Assembly (NCBI GenBank): GCA_019911985.1
Contig: JAIOJO010000509.1
Span: 1-10,319 of the forward strand
DNA from: Sulfuricellaceae bacterium
GTDB taxonomy: Bacteria; Pseudomonadota; Gammaproteobacteria; Burkholderiales; UBA9220
Direction: 5' to 3'
DNA: 10,319 nt
The notes under the pieces were generated by a model that was given only the letters and a program-made list of their open reading frames with translations, had not been told where the DNA came from and searched no databases. Made by a program: the position numbers and the translations under genes. How positions within the stretch are numbered: position 1 is the stretch's first letter; each line of letters opens with the position of its first letter. Positions 5,746-10,319 of the stretch are shown here, piece after piece.

Positions 5746-8067
5746 ATGACCACGATACACACACTGGGTTTTCCGCGCTTGGGCGCCAACCGGGAATTGA
5801 AATTCGCGCTGGAGCGGTACTGGCGCGGAGACATTACGGCGGATCAATTGGAAGCCGCCGGCCGCGAGCTGAGGGCGCGGCATTGGGCTGTGCAGAAGGC
5901 GGCGCTGGATTTCGTCACGGTCGGCGATTTCGCCTTTTATGACCACGTGGCCAGCCATATTCAGTTGCTGGGCTGCGAGCCGGCACGCTTCGAATTCAGC
6001 GGCGGCGAACCCGAATTGGCGCGCTATTTCACGATGGCGCGCGGCGTGGCGGAGGAGTCCGGTTGCGGCGGCTGCGGCCACCGGGAAGGCGGCAAGCCAG
6101 CTTTGGAAATGACCAAGTGGTTCGACACCAATTACCATTACCTGGTGCCCGAGCTGGCACCCGATACCTCGTTTCGCGTGGCATCCGCAAGGTTGTTCGG
6201 CGAAGTGGCCGAGGCACAGGCCCTGGGCTATCCGGTCAAGGCCGTGTTGCTGGGCCCGCTGAGCTTTCTCTGGCTGGGCAAGGGGAAGGCGGCGGGTTTC
6301 GAGCGCCTTTCGTTGCTGGAAAAACTGCTGCCGGTGTACGGCGAAATTCTGGTGCGGCTGAAGGGCTTGGGCGTCGAGTGGGTGCAGATCGACGAGCCGA
6401 TACTCGGCCTCGATCTGCCGGACGTATGGAAAAACGCATTTGAAAGGGCTTATAGCCGCTTGGCCGGAAGCGGCGTGAAGCTGTTGCTGGCGACCTATTT
6501 TTCGCCGCTCGAAGATAATTTGCATCTGGCCTGCAAGCTTCCGGTGGCGGGCTTGCATATCGACGGGGTGCGCGCGCCGCAGGATTTGGCGGCGGCGGCC
6601 GATTGGCTGCCCGCCCACAAAATTCTTTCCGCCGGCATCGTGGACGGGCGGAACATCTGGCGCGCCGATCCCGATGCCGCGCTGGCGGCGCTGCGCCCGC
6701 TGCATCAGAAACGTAAGGAGAATTTGTGGCTGGCGCCGTCGTGCTCGCTGCTGCACGTACCGGTGAGCGCGGCGGGGGAAACAGCGCTGGATACGGAATT
6801 GAAATCCTGGCTGGCGTTTGCAACGGAAAAGCTGGCGGAACTCCAGCTCTTCAAGCGCGCATTGGACGAGGGCGAAGCGGCTGTGGCAGAGGGCTTGGCG
6901 GTGGCCCGGCTGGCCTGCGCATCGCGCCGCAACAGCGTCCGCGTCCATGATCCCGCCGTGGCCGAGCGCTTGGCCGCTTTGCCCGCTGGCGCGGATAGCC
7001 GCTTCTCGTCTTTCCCGGTGCGGCAGGCGCTGCAGCGGGCGCACTTCAATCTGCCGCCGTTTCCAGCCACGACGATAGGCTCTTTCCCGCAGACAGCCGA
7101 AATACGCGCGGTGCGGGCGTCCTGGAAACGCGGTTCCATCGGCGCGGCCGAGTATCGCCAGCGCATGCAGTCGGAGATCGCCTACGCGGTCGGCAAGCAA
7201 CTGGAGTTGGGGCTGGACGTCTTGGTGCACGGCGAGGCGGAACGCAACGACATGGTGGAGTATTTCGGCGAGCAACTGGCCGGTTTCGCTTTCAGCCGGA
7301 ACGGCTGGGTGCAATCCTACGGCTCGCGCTGCGTCAAGCCTCCCATCGTCTACGGTGACGTGTCGCGCCCGGCGGCGATGACGGTCGAGTGGACGGCGTA
7401 TGCCCAAGGCTTGACCGATAAGCCGATGAAGGGAATGTTGACCGGCCCGGTCACGATCCTGCAATGGTCTTTCGTGCGCGACGACCAGCCGCGGCAGGAC
7501 ACCGCCGCGCAGATCGCGTTGGCGATACGCGACGAGGCAGCCGATTTGGAGCGCAACGGAATCGGCATCGTGCAGATCGACGAACCCGCGATACGCGAGG
7601 GATTGCCCTTGCGGCGCAGCCAGTGGAAAGCGTATTTGGCCTGGGCGACGCGGGCATTCCGCTTGTCCGCCTCGGGCGTGGCCGACGCGACGCAAATCCA
7701 CACCCATATGTGCTACGCGGAATTCAACGATATTTTGCCCGAGATCGCGGCGATGGATGCCGACGTGATCACCATCGAGACCAGCCGGTCGGACATGGAA
7801 TTGCTGCAGGGTTTCGGCGCGTTCGATTACCCCAATGAAATCGGGCCGGGCGTATACGACATCCATTCGCCGCGCATTCCCACGGTGGAGGCGATGGAGC
7901 GCTTGCTGGAGAAGGCGGCGGCGGTCATCCCGGCGGGCAATCTGTGGGTCAACCCCGACTGCGGCTTGAAAACCCGCGGCTGGCCGGAAACCGAAGCCGC
8001 GCTGGCGAACATGGTCGAGGCGGCCCGGCGGATGCGCGCCCGCTACGGCCAGGCGGACGCGGCTTAG
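5746..8067 (+). CDS. metE: Cobalamin-independent methionine synthase MetE
   Basis: 773 residues; transfers a methyl group from 5-methyltetrahydropteroyl-triglutamate to homocysteine without B12, the last step of methionine synthesis. The N-terminal barrel begins with the typical LGFPRLGANRELKFALE-YW. The C-terminal catalytic barrel carries all zinc ligands: H654 and C656 (HTHMCYAEF), E678 (TIETSRS) and C739 (NPDCGLKTRGW). The homocysteine/folate residues D612 and E618 lie in QIDEPAIRE, and the proton donor H707 in YDIHSPRIP. Each of these sits exactly 13 positions later than in the E. coli enzyme (753 residues). Start ATG 5746 has AGGAGA 6 nt upstream; an in-frame ATG at 5701 is less likely because it lacks a ribosome site and family similarity begins at MTTIHTLGF. 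A strong terminator follows 8 nt after the stop codon. Confidence 0.97.
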   Translation: MTTIHTLGFPRLGANRELKFALERYWRGDITADQLEAAGRELRARHWAVQKAALDFVTVGDFAFYDHVASHIQLLGCEPARFEFSGGEPELARYFTMARGVAEESGCGGCGHREGGKPALEMTKWFDTNYHYLVPELAPDTSFRVASARLFGEVAEAQALGYPVKAVLLGPLSFLWLGKGKAAGFERLSLLEKLLPVYGEILVRLKGLGVEWVQIDEPILGLDLPDVWKNAFERAYSRLAGSGVKLLLATYFSPLEDNLHLACKLPVAGLHIDGVRAPQDLAAAADWLPAHKILSAGIVDGRNIWRADPDAALAALRPLHQKRKENLWLAPSCSLLHVPVSAAGETALDTELKSWLAFATEKLAELQLFKRALDEGEAAVAEGLAVARLACASRRNSVRVHDPAVAERLAALPAGADSRFSSFPVRQALQRAHFNLPPFPATTIGSFPQTAEIRAVRASWKRGSIGAAEYRQRMQSEIAYAVGKQLELGLDVLVHGEAERNDMVEYFGEQLAGFAFSRNGWVQSYGSRCVKPPIVYGDVSRPAAMTVEWTAYAQGLTDKPMKGMLTGPVTILQWSFVRDDQPRQDTAAQIALAIRDEAADLERNGIGIVQIDEPAIREGLPLRRSQWKAYLAWATRAFRLSASGVADATQIHTHMCYAEFNDILPEIAAMDADVITIETSRSDMELLQGFGAFDYPNEIGPGVYDIHSPRIPTVEAMERLLEKAAAVIPAGNLWVNPDCGLKTRGWPETEAALANMVEAARRMRARYGQADAA

Positions 8068-8075
8068 GGCAAACA

Positions 8076-8101
8076 AAAAGGGCAGCCTAGGCTGCCCTTT
8101 T
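8076..8101. terminator. Bidirectional rho-independent terminator between metE and the BI-1 gene
   Basis: A perfect 26-bp palindrome: AAAA, then GGGCAGCC, the centre TA, GGCTGCCC, then TTTT. The GC stem is flanked by A-tract and T-tract, so it works in both directions, serving metE on the plus strand (stop 8 nt before) and the convergent membrane-protein gene on the minus strand (stop 16 nt beyond). The hairpin would close on a CTAG tetraloop. Confidence 0.93.
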
Positions 8102-8117
8102 GCAACGGGAGAGATGT

Positions 8118-8807
8118 TTAGTCGCGCTCGCCCGCCAATGCCATCAACAACTGCAAGAGGTTGACGAAGAGGTTGTAGATGTCCAGGTAAATCGCCAGCG
8201 TCGCCATGATGTAGTTGGTTTCGCCGCCGGTTACCACGCGGCTGACGTCGAACAAGATGAAGCCGGAGAAAATCAGCACGGCGATGGCTGAAATGGTCAG
8301 GGTCATGGCCGGTACGTGGAAGAATAGATTGGCCAGGCTGGCGAGAATCAGCAGAACCAGTCCGATCATCAGGAACTTGCCCATGAAGCTGAAGTCTCTT
8401 TTGGTCGCCGTGGCGATTCCGGCCAGCGTGAAGAAAATTACCCCGGTGCCGCCTGCGGCCAGTCCCACCAGTTGCACGCCGTTGCGCAGGTGCAACGCGA
8501 CTTGAAGAATCGGCCCGAGCATGATGCCCATGAAGAAGGTCAGGCCCAGCAGCAGGACGATACCCAGGCTGTTGTTGCGGTTGGCCGAAATACCCCAGAA
8601 CAGGCCGAACATGACGGCCAGCATGACGATCATGGTTACGATCGGGCTTTGCGCCATGATCGCCAAGTTCATGCTCATGCCGATGAACGCGCCGATAACC
8701 GTGGGGATCATCGACAGGCCGAGCAGCATGTACGTATTGCGTAAAACTTTGTTGGCGTCGAGCGCGAGATCCGCCGTTTGTGTATACATTCGCAGTTCAG
8801 GTTGCAT
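8118..8807 (-). CDS. Bax inhibitor-1 / YccA family membrane protein
   Basis: A 229-residue, strongly hydrophobic protein of the BI-1 (UPF0005) family, which includes E. coli YbhL and YccA. About seven membrane helices can be seen, for example NTYMLLGLSMIPTVIGAFIG, IVTMIVMLAVMFGLFWGI, LGIVLLLGLTFFMGIMLGPIL, VGLAAGGTGVIFFTLAGI, FLMIGLVLLILASLANLFF, LTISAIAVLIFSGFILFDV and the last around YIMATLAIYLDIYNLFVNLL. The family signature FDVSRVVTGGETNYI...LYLDIYNLF-type ending is intact. Members are proton- or calcium-leak channels or modulators of the FtsH protease; which applies here cannot be told. The start is secure: AAGGAG (complement of 8815-8820) lies 7 nt before the ATG. A possible promoter on the minus strand is TTGAAA (complement of 8865-8870), 17 nt, TAGTCT (complement of 8842-8847). 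Confidence 0.93.
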   Translation of the reverse strand: MQPELRMYTQTADLALDANKVLRNTYMLLGLSMIPTVIGAFIGMSMNLAIMAQSPIVTMIVMLAVMFGLFWGISANRNNSLGIVLLLGLTFFMGIMLGPILQVALHLRNGVQLVGLAAGGTGVIFFTLAGIATATKRDFSFMGKFLMIGLVLLILASLANLFFHVPAMTLTISAIAVLIFSGFILFDVSRVVTGGETNYIMATLAIYLDIYNLFVNLLQLLMALAGERD

Positions 8808-8843
8808 CCCTCAACTCCTTTTACGTGATGAATAGCCGGTAAG

Positions 8844-8947
8844 ACTACAGAAGCACCGTGAAAGTTTCAAGCCGCGTGAAATGTAGGACGAATCACTACA
8901 GTTTTTGTATGGCTCGGCCTACAAAAAGTGACCGCGACGGACTACAG
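8844..8947. repeat. Cluster of CTACA/TGTAG motifs with an 11-bp hairpin
   Basis: The heptamer ACTACAG occurs three times in the same direction, at 8844-8850, 8895-8901 and 8941-8947. Another CTACA is at 8919-8923 and an opposite TGTAG at 8882-8886, giving the inverted pair TGTAG-N9-CTACA (8882-8900). TTTTTGTA (8902-8909) and TACAAAAA (8920-8927) form arms of a hairpin whose inner part GGC-TCG-GCC extends the stem with one bulged T. Five pentamers of one type in 104 nt is far above the 0.2 expected by chance. One copy overlaps the possible -10 of the BI-1 gene, so a repressor or two-way regulator is plausible. Confidence 0.5.
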
Positions 8948-9087
8948 CAAAATTTCCCCGGTAGACCTATGCTATAGCTCGAATGTGACAGAAGGCGCGT
9001 TGGACAGGAAAGGCGAGTTCTTAAGCTCTTGTACCCCGGCGACGTTGGGGGCAGAGGTAGATACCTTGTTGGCGTTAAGTCGGCATT

Positions 9088-9108
9088 GCCATCCTGGCGC
9101 GGTTTTTT
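9088..9108 (+). terminator. Weak terminator-like hairpin in the leader of the four-cysteine gene
   Basis: GCCA-TCC-TGGC (9088-9098) is a 4-bp stem with a 3-nt loop, followed after GCGG by TTTTTT (9103-9108). The stem is too short and too far from the T-run for a confident terminator, but its place, 31 nt before the ATG at 9140, would suit an attenuator. Presence of the pattern is seen; function is a guess. Confidence 0.2.
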
Positions 9109-9139
9109 CGATAACCCACTTAATCAGATAGGATGGATC

Positions 9140-9343
9140 ATGCAAAAAGCAGCCCGAGTTCATTCCTCCGCCTACATCAACGGATACGTTCTTTCCGGAC
9201 CTGGAAAAGCCTCGGCCGAGGCGGTGCGCACAACCCGTTGGGATGTGCAGTGTTTCGGTACGGAAAGGCGCTACGATTGTGCGGAGCTTTGCGAATGGCG
9301 CCGAGAATGCCGCGGCATGGTTGCCGCATGGCTGCGTCGTTAG
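9140..9343 (+). CDS. Small four-cysteine protein, unknown function
   Basis: I do not recognise this 67-residue protein. The first half (MQKAARVHSSAYINGYVLSG) is polar without a signal peptide or membrane helix. The second half is rich in Arg, Trp and Cys, with cysteines at 38, 47, 51 and 57 in the spacing C-x8-C-x3-C-x5-C, the kind of arrangement that binds zinc or an iron-sulphur cluster. It ends RGMVAAWLRR. The start at 9140 has AGGA (9130-9133) 6 nt upstream; upstream in-frame codons (to 9029) have no better site and would lengthen it by 37 residues of unremarkable sequence. The stop TAG overlaps the Shine-Dalgarno of the EAL-domain gene 9 nt downstream, so the two are almost certainly made from one transcript and probably act together. 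Confidence 0.65.
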   Translation: MQKAARVHSSAYINGYVLSGPGKASAEAVRTTRWDVQCFGTERRYDCAELCEWRRECRGMVAAWLRR

Positions 9344-9352
9344 GGGACGATC

Positions 9353-10213
9353 ATGAATGTGCGCACGGGGAATTGGGGGGCGGCGGCTAGAACAGCCAAA
9401 CAGCATGGCAATCTTACGGTGCTTGGCTTCGCCGATATGGGCGCATCCGGCCGTGCGGCGGCGCGAAAAAGCGTTGCCGCGGAAGGGCTGTGTGCAGACA
9501 AAGGCGAGATCAAATTCGGCCGATTGAGCTTTCAATCCCGTGTCGATATGCTCGATGGACAGGTCGCGGGGGCCGAAGTGCTGATCGAGTGGACACGGCC
9601 CGAAGGGCCGGCGGCGGGGGCTCGGTCTAGGGCGATGTCGGCATCCGAATGGGCGGTGCGGGAGGTCTGCAAACAGGGAGCGGTGCTGGAGCGGGATAAC
9701 CGCACCGCGTTGCGCACGCACGTCCGCCTGACGGCGCGGCAATTAATGAATCCCCGCCTGCTGGAGTATTTCAGCGAGGCGATCGCGGAAAGCGGCATTC
9801 GGCCCGAGTCGATCGAATGCGGCGTTGCCGAAAGCCTGCTTTTGGGAAGTCCTCAATTGACCGTCGCAAAAATGCGTCAGCTCACCGATGCCGGCATCGG
9901 CGTGGCCATTTGCGATTTCGGGTCGGATCGCTCCGGCTTGGCCTACCCTAGCGCGTTTCCGGTTCATTCCATCTGGCTCGGGCCTACTTTCTTCGCCCGC
10001 TTTGCCCGCGGCCATGCCGCGTCGGAGGCGCTCCGGGCCGTACTCCGCTTGGCCGCCAAGCGCGGCTTGAAGGTGGCTGCCTGCGGCGTCAGCGGCCCGG
10101 AACAAATGATGTGGTTGTACAACGAGGGCTGCGAGCTGATGCAAGGCGATTTTTTGTGCCGGCCCTTGCCGCTGGAAACCTTTAAAACCTTCTTGGCCGA
10201 ATTGAAGGGCTAG
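9353..10213 (+). CDS. Degenerate EAL-domain protein, probably non-catalytic
   Basis: 286 residues. About residues 55-285 follow the c-di-GMP phosphodiesterase (EAL) fold: FQSRVDMLDGQVAGAEVLIEW, TARQLMNPRLLEYF, IECGVAESLLL, AGIGVAICDFGSDRSGLAY, LAAKRGLKVAACGVSGPEQ and GCELMQGDFLCRPLP. Of the usual active-site residues, E75 (here EVL), E160, D189 and Q264 remain. The others are changed: the Asn before LSARQ is R125, the first Asp of DDFG is C188, the Lys of LKID is W208 (its Asp is G210), and the general-base Glu of AEGVE is C244. Hydrolysis of c-di-GMP is therefore unlikely; binding of the nucleotide or of a protein partner is possible, as in LapD, FimX or YdiV. Residues 1-54 match nothing I know. 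ATG 9353 follows AGGGGA (9342-9347) and is coupled to the four-cysteine gene. Confidence 0.85.
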   Translation: MNVRTGNWGAAARTAKQHGNLTVLGFADMGASGRAAARKSVAAEGLCADKGEIKFGRLSFQSRVDMLDGQVAGAEVLIEWTRPEGPAAGARSRAMSASEWAVREVCKQGAVLERDNRTALRTHVRLTARQLMNPRLLEYFSEAIAESGIRPESIECGVAESLLLGSPQLTVAKMRQLTDAGIGVAICDFGSDRSGLAYPSAFPVHSIWLGPTFFARFARGHAASEALRAVLRLAAKRGLKVAACGVSGPEQMMWLYNEGCELMQGDFLCRPLPLETFKTFLAELKG

Positions 10214-10238
10214 GAGGCATCCGTAGCCCATATTTTTT
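10207..10238 (+). terminator. Rho-independent terminator overlapping the EAL gene stop codon
   Basis: GGGCTA (10207-10212) pairs with TAGCCC (10224-10229); inside, GGA/TCC can add three pairs around a GGCA loop with one bulged G. ATA and then TTTTTT (10233-10238) follow. The left arm contains the first two bases of the TAG stop codon, so the hairpin starts inside the coding region. It separates the EAL transcript from the tRNA gene. Confidence 0.8.
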
Positions 10239-10260
10239 CTTCGTAAGCGTCAAATCAAGG

Positions 10261-10266
10261 TAAAAT
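10261..10266 (+). promoter_or_regulatory. Candidate -10 box of the tRNA-Ser gene
   Basis: TAAAAT, one base from TATAAT, ends 9 nt before the mature tRNA 5' end and lies after the terminator of the upstream gene, the expected place for a tRNA promoter. No strong -35 is visible; TTCGTA (10240-10245) is the nearest, at a short 15-nt spacing. Confidence 0.45.
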
Positions 10267-10275
10267 GCTGGCCAC

Positions 10276-10319
10276 GGAGGCGTGGCCGAGCGGTTTAAGG
10301 CAGCAGTCTTGAAAACTGC
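10276..10319 (+). tRNA. tRNA-Ser (anticodon UGA), 5' part, cut by window end
   Basis: The sequence begins GGAGGCGTGGCCGAGCGGTT, the usual start of bacterial tRNA-Ser, with the D-arm GCCGAGCGGTTTAAGGC. The anticodon stem GCAGT (10303-10307) and ACTGC (10315-10319) encloses loop CTTGAAA, giving anticodon TGA at 10310-10312. The window ends exactly at the last base of the anticodon stem, so the long variable arm of serine tRNAs, the T-arm and the acceptor 3' strand are not seen. Confidence 0.95.

Larger units (their letters stand above)
8808..9139. other. Divergent non-coding region, 332 nt
   Basis: No convincing gene lies here. It holds the ribosome site and candidate promoter of the BI-1 gene on the left, a cluster of CTACA/TGTAG motifs in the middle (8844-8947), and on the right a stretch that is probably leader for the four-cysteine gene. 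Visible structures on the right include CCCC...GGGG (9033-9050), a 12-nt palindrome AGGTA-GA-TACCT (9055-9066) and a weak hairpin followed by six T (9088-9108). TATAGC (8973-8978), preceded by TGC, is a possible extended -10 for the plus-strand genes, without a good -35. Confidence 0.6.

Noticed and set aside
5722..8076. Minus-strand 784-codon open frame across metE
   Set aside because: A mirror frame of a high-GC gene; it has no domain and metE is certain from its zinc ligands.
8842..8870. Heat-shock (sigma-32) promoter for the BI-1 gene, suggested by CTTGAAA
   Set aside because: The matching downstream CCCAT-type -10 is absent; an ordinary promoter fits as well.
8928..9131. Plus-strand reading frame of 67 codons starting at GTG 8928 before the four-cysteine gene
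   Set aside because: No ribosome site, no recognisable domain, mixed composition, and it covers the hairpin-rich leader; more likely chance.
8808..9139. c-di-GMP riboswitch upstream of the EAL-type gene
   Set aside because: The conserved core and tetraloop-receptor pattern could not be found.
8972..9742. Minus-strand 256-codon frame opposite the four-cysteine and EAL genes
   Set aside because: Arg/Pro/His-rich translation typical of the reverse strand of GC-rich genes; the plus-strand genes have ribosome sites and an EAL fold.
10276..10319. tRNA-Ser as an integration site for an element lying to the left
   Set aside because: No integrase gene or duplicated tRNA end is visible in the window, and the tRNA 3' end, the usual attachment site, is outside it.
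1..10319. CRISPR array, IS element or complete defence system
   Set aside because: No regularly spaced repeats, transposase, or recognisable nuclease/sensor set was seen on either strand.

Overview
The window looks like chromosomal DNA of a proteobacterium with a GC-rich genome. The conserved genes are most like those I know from Betaproteobacteria, possibly a Nitrosomonadales-type organism, but that placement rests on remembered resemblance and not on a search. Housekeeping genes dominate: a YdbH/YnbE/YdbL envelope set, a PolB-type 3'-5' exonuclease, RlmD, MetR/MetE, a Bax inhibitor-1 family membrane protein and a tRNA-Ser cut by the window end.

Layout. (1) 1-2077, plus strand: the C-terminal part of a YdbH-like protein, a small YnbE-type lipoprotein, a YdbL (DUF1318) periplasmic protein and a predicted 3'-5' exonuclease. 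The last three are joined by ATGA stop/start overlaps and probably form one operon. (2) 2078-3378: a short accessory islet. It holds a four-helix membrane protein of unknown function with about 48% GC, a type II toxin gene reduced by internal deletion to its two ends, and the intact HI1420-type antitoxin that belonged with it. (3) 3379-4686: rlmD. (4) 4744-8067: divergent metR and metE with a 90-nt control region, closed by a perfect-palindrome terminator. (5) 8118-8807, minus strand: the Bax inhibitor-1 family protein, convergent with metE. (6) 8808-9139: a 332-nt non-coding region with a cluster of CTACA/TGTAG motifs. (7) 9140-10213: a 67-residue four-cysteine protein followed 9 nt later by an EAL-domain protein that has lost several catalytic residues, two of them replaced by cysteine. 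A terminator overlaps its stop codon. (8) 10276-10319: 5' part of tRNA-Ser(UGA).

How the genes work together. YdbH and YnbE homologues form an inner-to-outer-membrane bridge for lipid transport in E. coli, with YdbL as an accessory. MetR normally activates metE, the cobalamin-independent methionine synthase, from the shared intergenic region. The antitoxin appears to be an orphan because its toxin is destroyed. The least explained part is the four-cysteine protein plus degenerate EAL pair, which may be a c-di-GMP receptor or a protein-interaction module and not a phosphodiesterase. No CRISPR array, IS element, phage gene or complete defence system was seen.
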